Assembly (NCBI GenBank): GCA_038961845.1 | Contig: CP152408.1 | Coordinates: forward strand, 4,340,001-4,404,000 | Direction: 5' to 3' | Origin: Xylophilus sp. GW821-FHT01B05 | Lineage (GTDB): Bacteria; Pseudomonadota; Gammaproteobacteria; Burkholderiales; Burkholderiaceae_C | DNA length: 64,000 nt | Shown: positions 8,992-18,363 of the stretch, piece after piece | Layout of the letters: each line of letters opens with the position of its first letter | Numbering within the stretch: position 1 is the first letter of the stretch | Made by a program: the position numbers and the translations under genes | The notes under the pieces: generated by a model | What the model was told of the DNA's origin: nothing | Databases searched by the model: none | The model's input: only the letters and a program-made list of their open reading frames with translations

Positions 8992-9692
8992 GAAGCACTC
9001 CGGAGTCGCACCTGGCGATCGCGCTTGATCCGCTTCTCGATCCAGGACATGCACAGCCCCAGCGACCAGCAGAGAAGGAAGTAGATGACCGCCAGAATGG
9101 CGTAGACCTCGAACGGCCGCGTGAGCAACTGGGCGTTGATCTGGTAGGCCGAATAGGTCAGCTCATTGACACTGATGATGTAACCCAGAGAGGTGTTCTT
9201 GATCAGGTTGATGAACTGGTTCAGGATGCTGGGCAGCATCTGGTAGAGCGCCTGCGGCAGCACCACGCGGCGCATGGTCTGGAAGTAGTTCAGGCCCAGC
9301 GAGCGGGATGCTTCCACCTGCCCTTTGGGAATGGCCTCGATGCCGGCGCGCACCACCTCGCCCATGAAGGCCAGCTCGTAGACCACCAGGGCGCAGATCA
9401 CCGTGGTCACGCCAGAAATGCTGCGGCCAATCACCAGCGGCACGATGAAGTAGGCCCAGAAGATGATCAGCAGCACGGGCAGGCCACGGATGGCGTGCAC
9501 CAGCGTCGAGACCGGCAGGTAGATGGCGCGGATGCGGCTGGTTCTGGCAACGCCCACCAGCACTGCCAGCGGGAAGGAACACACCAGGCCGGTCACCGCC
9601 AGGATCAGCGTGAGCGCCAGGCCACCCAGCGGCCCTTCGGGGTACTGCCCGATGAGCAGCAGCAGGCCATAGTCGTGAAGTATCTGCAGCAT
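8988..9692 (-). CDS. Polar amino acid ABC transporter, permease 1
   Basis: A 234-residue inner-membrane permease of the HisMQ/GlnP type with about five membrane segments. The cytoplasmic EAA loop that docks the ATPase reads [20 protein letters not shown]. The segment [16 protein letters not shown] is the standard TM signature of this family. It overlaps the ATPase gene by 4 bp and abuts the second permease gene with no gap. It presumably forms a heterodimer with the product of the next gene upstream. Confidence 0.93.
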   Translation of the reverse strand: MLQILHDYGLLLLIGQYPEGPLGGLALTLILAVTGLVCSFPLAVLVGVARTSRIRAIYLPVSTLVHAIRGLPVLLIIFWAYFIVPLVIGRSISGVTTVICALVVYELAFMGEVVRAGIEAIPKGQVEASRSLGLNYFQTMRRVVLPQALYQMLPSILNQFINLIKNTSLGYIISVNELTYSAYQINAQLLTRPFEVYAILAVIYFLLCWSLGLCMSWIEKRIKRDRQVRLRSAS

Positions 9693-10391
9693 TTAGCGGC
9701 TCCCCCGTGGACGCAGCCAGCGATTGGCGCGGTGGCCAAGCGCCATCAGCAGGAACGAGAAGACCCAATAGAACACCGAGGCGACAGCAAAGGCCTCGAA
9801 GGTCTTGAAGGTTTCGTTCTCGATCTGGTGGGTGGCATAGGTCATCTCGGCCACGCCAATGGCCATGGCTAGGCTGGTGGCTTTGAACAAGCCCAGCGAC
9901 TGGTTCACCAACGGCGGCACGGCCACGCGGATTGCCTGCGGCAGCAGCACCTTGCGCATGGCCGAGACATAGCTCAGCCCCAGCGCACGCGCGGCTTCCA
10001 GTTGCGATGGCGGCAACGAGCGCATGCCGCTGCGCAGGTCTTCCGACATGTAGGCTGCCGCATTCAGGGACAACGCGATGCAGCCGAAGATGAACTCGCT
10101 GCCGTGGGCGTTGATCCACATCTGCCATGCGTCAGGCAGGAACTGCGGGATGCCGAAGTACCAGACAAAGAGCTGCACCAGCCCCGGCACATTGCGGTGG
10201 TAGCCAACGAAGGCAAAGGCCACAGCCTGCAGCAGCTTCACGCCGGACGAGCGTGCCGACACCACCAGCAGCGACAGCACAAAGCCCATTACCCACGACA
10301 CGGCGAACAGCGCCAGCGTCGTGAGCGCACCGGCAAGCAACCAGTCCGCATAGCGGCCGTGGAAGATGGTGGCGAAATCCAGGGTCAGCAT
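9693..10391 (-). CDS. Polar amino acid ABC transporter, permease 2
   Basis: A 232-residue HisMQ-type permease with several hydrophobic segments and an EAA loop reading EAARALGLSYVSAMRKVLLP. The FVGYHRNVPGLVQLFVWYFG stretch matches the GltJ branch of the family, so the pair looks like GltJ/GltK-type subunits. It lies 3 bp downstream of the binding-protein gene and directly against permease 1, within one operon. Confidence 0.93.
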   Translation of the reverse strand: MLTLDFATIFHGRYADWLLAGALTTLALFAVSWVMGFVLSLLVVSARSSGVKLLQAVAFAFVGYHRNVPGLVQLFVWYFGIPQFLPDAWQMWINAHGSEFIFGCIALSLNAAAYMSEDLRSGMRSLPPSQLEAARALGLSYVSAMRKVLLPQAIRVAVPPLVNQSLGLFKATSLAMAIGVAEMTYATHQIENETFKTFEAFAVASVFYWVFSFLLMALGHRANRWLRPRGSR

Positions 10392-10394
10392 GGG

Positions 10395-11225
10395 TCAGAA
10401 GCGCGAGATCGGGGTCAGCTTCTTCTCCCGGGGAATGTTGTACTTGGTGGTCGGGCCATACCACTTGACCCACATCGCATCCAGCTCGCCCGAGGCCTCC
10501 ATCTCTTCAAGTGCCTTGTTGACCGCAGCCAGCAGCGCGGGCTCGTCCTTCTTCACCGCCAGCGCCGTGGCCTCCCAGGCCAGCGTCTCGTCCAGGAACT
10601 TGAACTTGCCGCCGGTCTCGCTGACAAAGCGCGAGCCAGAAGCCTGCGCAATGGCAAAGCCCTGCACCTTGCCCTGCTGCAGGGCCAGGAAAGCGGTGGG
10701 AGCGTCCTGGAAGGTGACGACATCGGCGCTGGGGATCACCCGGCGCGCATGCAGCTCAGGCGTAGAGCCCTTGTTGGCGCTGATCTTCTTGCCCGCAAGA
10801 TCCGCGAACTTGGTGATGCCCGAGCTGGTAGCCACGATCACCTTGAGCGGGATCTGGTAGTGCGACGCCGTGAACGCCACCTGCTCTGCGCGCTCCTTGG
10901 TGTAGCCCATGGCTGCGGCCACCAGATCGACCCGGCCCAGCGCCAGCTCTGGAATGCGCGCTTCGACCGTGACCGGTTTGTGCTCCATCTTGACGCCCAG
11001 GTGCTGGGCGACGGCGGCGCAGGTATCCACGTCAAAGCCGATGTACTTGCGCGTGGCCGGGTCCTGGTAGGCCAGCGGCTCGGAGCCCGAGAGCGTGGCG
11101 CAGGTCAGGCTGCCGCGCGCCTTGATGTCGCTGAGGCGGTCGGCATGCGCCAGACCCACGAATAGCGTCGCACAGGCAAGGCCGGCAACTGCGGAGCGCA
11201 TGACACGCTTGAGGCCTGAAGTCAT
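10395..11225 (-). CDS. Periplasmic amino acid-binding protein (SBP family 3)
   Basis: A 276-residue family-3 binding protein. It has a signal peptide (MTSGLKRVMRSAVAGLACAT, cleavage after LAHA). SBP_bac_3 motifs follow: ARGSLTCATLSGSEPLAYQD, GFDVDTCAAVAQHLG and GRVDLVAAAMGYTKERAEQV. The ATG at 11225 was preferred to the in-frame GTG at 11282 because AAGGGGA lies 6 bases upstream and the signal peptide begins there. It is the first gene of the operon for transporter, aminotransferase and RraA. A candidate operator lies 33 bp upstream. The ligand is probably an acidic or polar amino acid. Confidence 0.93.
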   Translation of the reverse strand: MTSGLKRVMRSAVAGLACATLFVGLAHADRLSDIKARGSLTCATLSGSEPLAYQDPATRKYIGFDVDTCAAVAQHLGVKMEHKPVTVEARIPELALGRVDLVAAAMGYTKERAEQVAFTASHYQIPLKVIVATSSGITKFADLAGKKISANKGSTPELHARRVIPSADVVTFQDAPTAFLALQQGKVQGFAIAQASGSRFVSETGGKFKFLDETLAWEATALAVKKDEPALLAAVNKALEEMEASGELDAMWVKWYGPTTKYNIPREKKLTPISRF

Positions 11226-11257
11226 TCGAATCCCCTTTTGATCGAGTGAAGTACGTT

Positions 11258-11278
11258 TTTCATACTCAACGTATGAAA
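11258..11278. promoter_or_regulatory. Inverted repeat TTTCATAC-N5-GTATGAAA, candidate IclR operator
   Basis: Perfect 8-bp arms around TCAAC, 33 bp upstream of the binding-protein start and so in the promoter region of the six-gene operon. The IclR gene is encoded just beyond. Size and symmetry fit an IclR-family dimer site; the link is inference. Confidence 0.5.
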
Positions 11279-11343
11279 TCATGATTCAGCACGATCTATG
11301 CCCGGGAAAACCCGAACGAGAGAAGCTTCAAATTCCATAAATT

Positions 11344-11389
11344 GCATCGAATTGGTGCAATTCACGTGTTTTGCATGGAATTGGTGCAC
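11344..11389. promoter_or_regulatory. Two 16-bp direct repeats 30 bp apart, possible activator sites
   Basis: GCATCGAATTGGTGCA and GCATGGAATTGGTGCA differ at one base and start exactly 30 bp apart, about three helical turns. Each is flanked by TTGCA/TGCA(A) half-sites. They lie in the 287-bp gene-free stretch between the ABC operon and the 3' end of the IclR gene. Nothing else was seen in that stretch except the inverted repeat at 11258. Confidence 0.5.
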
Positions 11390-11512
11390 CCGCACGCCGC
11401 AACGCAGCCCTGGGCGTGGCGGAGCCCGGAGCTGTGTGGGAACAAAGGTTTTGGCCGGCGGAATCGACCATGCCGCGCCCCAGGCGGGGCGCTACAGCAG
11501 ATCAGCGCAGTG

Positions 11513-12247
11513 TCAGCAAGCCGCCGGGTTGGGGCGGGAAGCGATGGGGATGCTGCATCCCAATGCCGCGGCCAGCGACAGGGCCTGGCTCAGCAGAAAT
11601 TCGTGCGTCTTCTCGTTGCGGATGTCAAAGCGCTGCTTGGGGCCGGAGATCGTCAGTGCGCCGACCAGGCGGTTGCCTTCGCCCAGCACCGGCGCAGAGA
11701 TGGAGGCGGTCCATTCGTCGAGGATGCCGGTGGACTGGCGCACGATGCTGGCGGTGTCATGCTGCTGGTAGCCACGGCCGTCGTCAAAATCCCGCAGCAC
11801 CTGGTCGGTGGAGGTGGCATCGAGCGCCACCACCCGGCCCGCGTTGACGCTGACCCTGAGCGAATGGGCCGAATCGTGGCGGAACAGGCAGAGCCGGGTT
11901 TCGCCTTCACGCACGTAGAAAGACGCGCTCTCGCCGGTGACTTCCACCACCTTGGCGAGTACCGGCAACACATAGGCCGAGAGCTGAAAGCCGTTCTCGT
12001 AGCTCTTGCCCAATTGGTAGATGCGCGAACCCAGCTGGTAGCGGCCGTCGGCCCGCCGGTGCACGTAGCGCATGCGCTCGAGCGAGATCATGTAGCGCAG
12101 GATGACGCTGCGAAACAGGCCCGTTGCATCCTCGATGTCCTTGAGCTTGAGCGGCCCGTCCTGTTGCAGGAACGCATCCAGAATCGCCAAGGTCCGCTCT
12201 GCGGAAGCTACCGAACGATCAACGTCTGAAGAGGATTGGGAGGCCAT
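11513..12247 (-). CDS. IclR-family transcriptional regulator
   Basis: A 244-residue regulator. The N-terminal winged helix (about residues 12-75: SAERTLAILDAF, KLKDIEDATGL, YQLGSRIYQLG) is followed by an IclR effector domain. The end of the effector domain, ISAPVLGEGNRLVGALTISG, is the conserved IclR closing motif. It is transcribed towards the ABC transporter/aminotransferase/RraA operon on the same strand, 287 bp upstream of it. It is the likely regulator of that operon, through the sites at 11258-11278 and 11344-11389. The effector is unknown, perhaps the imported amino acid or its 2-oxo acid. It diverges from the cupin gene. Confidence 0.9.
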   Translation of the reverse strand: MASQSSSDVDRSVASAERTLAILDAFLQQDGPLKLKDIEDATGLFRSVILRYMISLERMRYVHRRADGRYQLGSRIYQLGKSYENGFQLSAYVLPVLAKVVEVTGESASFYVREGETRLCLFRHDSAHSLRVSVNAGRVVALDATSTDQVLRDFDDGRGYQQHDTASIVRQSTGILDEWTASISAPVLGEGNRLVGALTISGPKQRFDIRNEKTHEFLLSQALSLAAALGCSIPIASRPNPAAC

Positions 12248-12388
12248 CTGGGGTCGCTAGGGCAAACCGCTGGATTTTAGCGGCGTGCTATCGGCTGCCC
12301 GGCCATGGCCCAAAGCGGCGGATTGGTGCATGCTTTGCGGGCGTTCTCTGGAACGCTTTGTGCAACGGAGCCTGAGAAGGAGCACCCC

Positions 12389-12820
12389 ATGCCACCATCT
12401 GACGCAACCGAGTTCTCGCACGTGAAGCCTGGCGATACCGAGTTTGTCTCGGGTGGCCTGCGCGACTTCTTCCTCTACCGCGACCTGGGCATTGCCAAGG
12501 CCACGCATGGCAAGGTCATCGCCCACCTGGTCAAGGCCAACCTGCCGCCCGAGGCCGGCACCGGCTGGCACCGGCATGAGGCGGACTTCCAGATCGTCTA
12601 CATGCTCAAGGGCTGGGCCCGCTTCATGTACGAAGACCAGGTGACCCTGGTGCAGGCCGGCGACGTGGTGCACCAGCGCCCCGGCATACGGCACTACCTG
12701 TTCGACTATTCGCCGGACATGGAGTACCTGGAGATCGTCTCGCCGGCCGATTTCAAGAGCATTGATGTCGACCCGGTATGCGAGATCCCGCCACCCACAC
12801 CGTGGCCGGCCCAACCGTAG
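12389..12820 (+). CDS. Cupin-domain protein
   Basis: A 143-residue single-domain cupin. The first cupin motif is GWHRHEADFQIVYMLKG, with His, His and Glu metal ligands. The second is AGDVVHQRPGIRHYLFDYS, with a further His. Such proteins bind a divalent metal and act as small isomerases, dioxygenases or sugar/acid-binding proteins; no specific activity can be named. GAAGGAG is well placed before the ATG. It diverges from the IclR gene across 141 bp and may belong to the same regulon. A family B repeat with a hairpin and T-run follows the stop. Confidence 0.82.
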   Translation: MPPSDATEFSHVKPGDTEFVSGGLRDFFLYRDLGIAKATHGKVIAHLVKANLPPEAGTGWHRHEADFQIVYMLKGWARFMYEDQVTLVQAGDVVHQRPGIRHYLFDYSPDMEYLEIVSPADFKSIDVDPVCEIPPPTPWPAQP

Positions 12821-12825
12821 AAATC

Positions 12826-12890
12826 ACTTTTTGATAGCTAACAGCCCAGGCTGCACCTGGGATACAGGCCTTTTTTCTTTAAATTTCTCA
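12826..12890 (+). repeat. Repeat family B, copy 1, with terminator-like hairpin
   Basis: A copy of a short palindromic element (also at 19328, 35522, 43911 and 51044). CCCAGG-CTGCA-CCTGGG forms the stem at 12845-12861 and a T-rich run follows at 12871-12880. Placed right after the cupin stop, it may end that transcript. Confidence 0.65.
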
Positions 12891-12902
12891 ATGTGTTGGT
12901 TG

Positions 12903-12936
12903 TGTTGAATTTTCAGTAATTACTGAAAATTCAACA
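12903..12936. promoter_or_regulatory. Perfect 34-bp palindrome, likely operator of the GbsR regulator
   Basis: Seventeen bases (TGTTGAATTTTCAGTAA) are followed at once by their exact reverse complement with no spacer, 22 bp before the regulator start. Position and size suggest autoregulation and control of the downstream cydAB. Confidence 0.7.
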
Positions 12937-12957
12937 AAGTCGCGCGACAATGCGCGC

Positions 12958-13530
12958 ATGGCCGATAGCAACTACCTCCCTCCCTTCAACCGCCAGTTCG
13001 TCGCCCACTTCGGCGAAATGGGCAGCCGCTGGGGCATCAACCGCACCGTGGGGCAGATCTATGCCCTGATCTTCATTTCGCAGCGCGCGCTCAATGCCGA
13101 CGACATCGCCGAGGCGCTGGAGTTCTCGCGCTCCAACGTCAGCATGGGTTTGAAAGAGCTGCAGTCCTGGCGCCTGGTGCGGCTGCGCCACCAGCCGGGC
13201 GACCGGCGCGAGTACTTCGAGGCGCCCAACGATGTCTGGGACATCTTCCGCGTGCTGGCCGAAGAGCGCCGCCGCCGCGAGATCGAGCCCACGTTGTCGA
13301 TGCTGCGCAATGCCCTGCTGGAGTCGCCCGGCACCGAACAAGAGCGCTACGCACAAGAGCGCATGCGCCAGATGCACGACCTGATCGACCGGCTCATGAC
13401 CTGGTTCGACGACGTGCAAAAGCTCGCCCCGGAAACCGCCATGCAGCTGATGGGCATGGGCGCGGCCGTCACCCGCGTGCTTGAATTTAAGGACCGCCTG
13501 CGCGGCAAGTCGGCGAACAAGGAGAGTTGA
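12958..13530 (+). CDS. GbsR/MarR-family transcriptional regulator
   Basis: A 190-residue MarR-like regulator of the GbsR type. The winged helix covers about residues 15-85: INRTVGQIYALIFIS, LNADDIAEAL, FSRSNVSMGLKELQSWRLVR and the wing GDRREYFEAP. A helical dimerisation and signal region with many Arg/Glu residues follows. It is transcribed just ahead of cydA: AAGGAG for cydA lies inside its last codons and the GTG start is 3 bp after its stop. Co-transcription with cydAB behind a perfect 34-bp palindrome points to autoregulated control of the bd-type oxidase. The signal (redox, cyanide, NO or metabolite) is not visible. Confidence 0.88.
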   Translation: MADSNYLPPFNRQFVAHFGEMGSRWGINRTVGQIYALIFISQRALNADDIAEALEFSRSNVSMGLKELQSWRLVRLRHQPGDRREYFEAPNDVWDIFRVLAEERRRREIEPTLSMLRNALLESPGTEQERYAQERMRQMHDLIDRLMTWFDDVQKLAPETAMQLMGMGAAVTRVLEFKDRLRGKSANKES

Positions 13531-13532
13531 GC

Positions 13533-14899
<1,367 letters not shown>

Positions 14900-14903
<4 letters not shown>

Positions 14904-15907
14904 ACATGACCTGGAACGAAATCCTGCCGCTGATCTTCATGGCCGTAATGGGGCTGGCACTGCTGGCCTATGTGATCCTGGACGGCTACGACCTGGGCGT
15001 GGGCCTGCTGCTGCCCTTTGCCACCGACGCCGAAAAGGATGTCATGGTGGCCAGCATCGGCCCCTTCTGGGACGCCAACGAGACCTGGCTGGTGCTAGGT
15101 GTGGGCGTGCTGCTGATCGCCTTCCCGCAGGCGCACGGCATCGTGCTGGGCGCGCTCTATCTGCCGGTGGCGGTGATGCTGATCGGGCTCATCCTGCGCG
15201 GCGTGGCCTTTGACTTCCGCGTCAAGGCGCGCGACGAACACAAGCGCTTGTGGAACCGCATCTTCTCCATCGGCTCGCTGGTGGCCGCCGTGGCGCAAGG
15301 CTGGATGCTGGGCAGCTACATCACCGGCTTTGACCGGGGCGCGCTGTCGCTGGTGTTTGCCGCCGGCATCGCGCTGACGCTGCCGGCCGCCTACGCCATG
15401 CTGGGCGCGGGCTGGCTGATCATGAAGACCGGCGACGCGCTGCAACTGAAGGCGGTGGCCTGGGCACGCCGCGTGATCCTGCCCATGGGCGTGGCGCTGC
15501 TGGGCATATCGCTGGCCACGCCGCTGGTGAGCCCGGAGATCTTCGACAAGTGGTTTGGCCTGCCGCAACTCTTTGCGCTACTGCCGATACCGCTGTCCTG
15601 CCTGGCCGCCTTCTGGGCCACCTGGCACGTGATCGCCCGGCCGCGCATCGTGGCCGCGGGCTATGGCTGGGTGGTGTTCGGCAGCACGGTGGGCATCTTC
15701 ATCATGGCCTTCCTGGGGCTGGCCTACAGCATCTACCCCTTCATCGTGCTGGACCGCCTCACCGTATGGCAGGCCGCCAGCGCGCACGAGTCGCTGGTGG
15801 TGATCTTCATCGGCGTGGCGATCACGCTGCCGGTGATCATCGTCTACACCATCTTCATGTACCGCGTGTTCTGGGGGCGGGCCCGGGAGTTGAGCTACGG
15901 CTTGTGA
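14900..15907 (+). CDS. cydB: Cytochrome bd-type quinol oxidase subunit II
   Basis: A 335-residue membrane subunit with about eight hydrophobic segments. Conserved CydB motifs are LDGYDLGVGLLLPF near the N-terminus, GPFWDANETWLVLG, LRGVAFDFR and the C-terminal YTIFMYRVFWGR. It partners CydA in the inner membrane and shares a 4-bp overlap with it. No cydX-like small gene can follow: the convergent MFS gene ends 13 bp inside this one. That fits the CioAB type, for which CydX is often not annotated. Confidence 0.95.
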
Positions 15908-17103
15908 GGCGCGTGCAGTGCATCGGCACGGCCATGCAGCGTAAGCCGCGTCAACAGCGCGGCCACCAGCGCACAGCCGGCAATGCCCGCCACCATGGGC
16001 CGCGCCGTGCCGTCCACGAACAGGCCCACCACGGCGATCACCGCGGCGCCGGTCACGAACTGCAGCGTGCCCATCAGCGCCGAGGCGGTGCCGGCAATGC
16101 TGCCGTGCTCCTCCAGCGCCAGCACCGCCGTGGTCGGTATCACCAGGCCCAAAAAGCCATAGCCGATGAACAGCATCCCGGCCAGCACAGGCAACTGGTC
16201 AAAGCCCAGCAGGTCCAGCGCCAAGAGCAGGCTCATGGTGATGGCATAGCCCGTCACGGCCACGCGCACCGTGCGGTGCAAGCCCCAGCGCGCGCCCAGC
16301 CAGCCCGTGAATTGCGACGCGCCAATAAAGGACACGGCATTGACCGAGAAAGCAATGCTGTACATGCGCGGCGTCAGGCCGTAATGCTGGATCAGCACGA
16401 AAGACGAGTTGGCCAGATAGGCAAAGAAGCTGGAGATGCCAAACGCACCGATGAACACCAGCCCCAGAAAATGCCGGTCGCGCAGCAACACGCCGTAGCC
16501 GCGCAAGGCGCTGCCCACGCTGCTGTCCACGCGCTCATGCGCGGGCCGGGTCTCTGGCAGGCTGGTGCCCAGCAGTGCCAGGCCCAGCACCGCCGCCACC
16601 GTCACCGCCCAGAACACACCGCGCCAGCCGGTCCATTCGATCAGCAGGCTGCCGGTCAGCGGCGCCAGGATGGGCGAGACGCTGAACACCAGCATCAACA
16701 GCGACATCAGCCGCGCCGCATCATGGCCGGTGTGCAGGTCGCGCACCACCGCGCGCGGTATCACCATGCCGACGCAGGCGCCCAGGCCCTGCACGAAGCG
16801 GAAGGCGATCAGCGTGTGCACGTCGCCCGCCAGCGCGCAGCCAATGCTGCCGGCGGCAAACACCAGCAGCCCGAAGTACAGCGGCGGCTTGCGCCCGAGC
16901 ATGTCGGACACCGGACCGTAGACGATCTGCCCCAGCCCCATCGAGATGAAAAAGGCCATCAAGCTCATCTGCACCGCGCCAATGTCTGCGCCCAGGCTTT
17001 GCCCAATGGAAGGCAACGCCGGCAGGTACATGTCGATGGCGAACGGCCCAATGGCCGACAGCAGACCGAGCACCAGCGCGGTCCGCAAAAGAGAGGTTTT
17101 CAT
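15895..17103 (-). CDS. Bcr/CflA-family multidrug efflux MFS transporter
   Basis: A 402-residue, 12-segment major facilitator. It shows the DHA1 Bcr/CflA pattern: FAIDMYLPALPSIGQSLG in the first segment, loop-2 motif SDMLGRKPPLYFG, and PRAVVRDLHTG after segment 4. The antiporter motif region is SPILAPLTGSLL. Members export drugs such as bicyclomycin, chloramphenicol or sulfonamides by proton antiport, but the natural substrate here is unknown. The gene overlaps the end of cydB by 13 bp in convergent orientation, an unusually tight arrangement that leaves no room for a terminator between them. Confidence 0.92.
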   Translation of the reverse strand: MKTSLLRTALVLGLLSAIGPFAIDMYLPALPSIGQSLGADIGAVQMSLMAFFISMGLGQIVYGPVSDMLGRKPPLYFGLLVFAAGSIGCALAGDVHTLIAFRFVQGLGACVGMVIPRAVVRDLHTGHDAARLMSLLMLVFSVSPILAPLTGSLLIEWTGWRGVFWAVTVAAVLGLALLGTSLPETRPAHERVDSSVGSALRGYGVLLRDRHFLGLVFIGAFGISSFFAYLANSSFVLIQHYGLTPRMYSIAFSVNAVSFIGASQFTGWLGARWGLHRTVRVAVTGYAITMSLLLALDLLGFDQLPVLAGMLFIGYGFLGLVIPTTAVLALEEHGSIAGTASALMGTLQFVTGAAVIAVVGLFVDGTARPMVAGIAGCALVAALLTRLTLHGRADALHAPHKP

Positions 17104-17191
17104 GGGAGACGGAAGAGAAAAGAAGCCGCAGCGCCAGCAGCCCGCACCGCGCCGGAAGGCGGCGATGATGCCTCAGAACGGCAAAGGCTGC

Positions 17192-18295
17192 TTAGCGAAC
17201 CAGCCAGCCGCAGGCCAGCAATGCGGCAAACAACAGCGCCAATGTACGCACCGACGCCGCCCGGCGCTCCACGCCGTAGTGCAGCGCCGTGCCCGCCAGC
17301 ACCGACAGCACAAAGGCTGCCAGCATGCCCCACGCGTTGGCCGCCGGGTCGGCCGGCCAGTTGCGGCTGACCCAGGTCGCCACCAGCAGGCAGACCGGGA
17401 AGTGGATCAAGAACACCGAGTACGACATGCGCCCCAGCCGCAGCAGCGCCGGGTGCGCCTGCCAGCGCTGCAGCAGCTCGCTGCGCTGCGCCCAGGCCAG
17501 CACCAGCGCGGCCACCAGCGCCGTGGCCAGGCGCCCGCGCCAGTCCAATGCCAGCGCCGGCACACCCAGCACCAGCATGGCTACGATCCAGCGCCGCGGG
17601 TGGCGCGAGCGGCCCGCCCACCAGGCCAGCATGCCCAGCCCGTAAGAGCCAAAGAAGTACAGCGCGGTGTCGTCGTACTCGGCGTGCCGGTTGAAGATGG
17701 CCAGCGACAGCATCGCAATCACCAGCACCAGCACGGCCCCGATATGCGTGCCGTGGCGCGGCCAGCGCCGTTGCAGCGGCCGGGTCAGCGCCAATAGCAG
17801 CACCGTCAGCGCAAACAGCTGGAAGTCGATCGCCACGTACCAGACGCCGGCCGACAGCCCGCCCTCGCCGGCCAGGTCCTGCACCAGCAGGCCATGGGCC
17901 AGCAACTGCTCGATGGTGGGCGCGTCCGGCACCGCCGGGTTGTGCAGCGCCGGGCGCACCAGGGCGGCCACCAGCACGCTCACGCACAGCGCCGCCAGGT
18001 AGGGCGCGGTCAGGCGCGCATAGCGCCGCAGGATTTGCGCCAGCGGCCGCTCGAAGCGCGGTCGCCCTTCCGGCGCCAGAGAGGCCGCGGCCAGGAAGCC
18101 GCCGACCACCAGGAACACATGGACCGCCATGCGCGCGTACTCGGCCAGCCAATCCAGCAGGGCCGGCGCCAGCGGCCGGGCAATGTCCGACATCGGCCCA
18201 TAGAACGCCAGGTGGTGCCAGATGATGAACACGCAGGCAATCGCCTTGAGCGCATCGATCACCGGCATGCGGTGGGCATTGGCAGGAGCGGACAT
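17192..18295 (-). CDS. Acyltransferase-3 family membrane protein (OafA/YrhL-like)
   Basis: A 367-residue protein with about ten hydrophobic segments of the acyltransferase-3 type. Near the N-terminus PVIDALKAIACVFIIWHHLA carries the essential histidine pair, with a conserved arginine later in ILRRYARLTAPYL. Such enzymes move acyl groups across the inner membrane onto sugars of lipopolysaccharide, exopolysaccharide or glycopeptides. The substrate is unknown, as no glycan genes are nearby. The ATG at 18295 is chosen because the first membrane segment follows closely; in-frame starts up to 18337 would run into the terminator hairpin at 18326-18347. No strong Shine-Dalgarno sequence is seen. Confidence 0.83.
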   Translation of the reverse strand: MSAPANAHRMPVIDALKAIACVFIIWHHLAFYGPMSDIARPLAPALLDWLAEYARMAVHVFLVVGGFLAAASLAPEGRPRFERPLAQILRRYARLTAPYLAALCVSVLVAALVRPALHNPAVPDAPTIEQLLAHGLLVQDLAGEGGLSAGVWYVAIDFQLFALTVLLLALTRPLQRRWPRHGTHIGAVLVLVIAMLSLAIFNRHAEYDDTALYFFGSYGLGMLAWWAGRSRHPRRWIVAMLVLGVPALALDWRGRLATALVAALVLAWAQRSELLQRWQAHPALLRLGRMSYSVFLIHFPVCLLVATWVSRNWPADPAANAWGMLAAFVLSVLAGTALHYGVERRAASVRTLALLFAALLACGWLVR

Positions 18296-18325
18296 GGTGA
18301 AAGGAAAGCGAGTGCCGGACAAGGC

Positions 18326-18348
18326 AAAGGCCCGCAAGCGGGCCTTTT
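18326..18348 (-). terminator. Hairpin terminator after the nitronate monooxygenase gene
   Basis: AAAGGCCCGC-AA-GCGGGCCTTT: a perfect 10-bp stem flanked by A and T runs on both sides. It begins 16 bp beyond the stop of the minus-strand nitronate monooxygenase gene and 31 bp before the acyltransferase start. Confidence 0.75.
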
Positions 18349-18363
18349 GGGGAAAGGTGGATT

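Noticed and set aside
15550..17370. A 606-codon open frame on the plus strand
   Set aside because: It runs opposite the Bcr/CflA transporter gene, its product is rich in His, Arg, Gln and Ala with no domain, and the minus-strand gene is clearly real. High GC keeps the antisense frame open.
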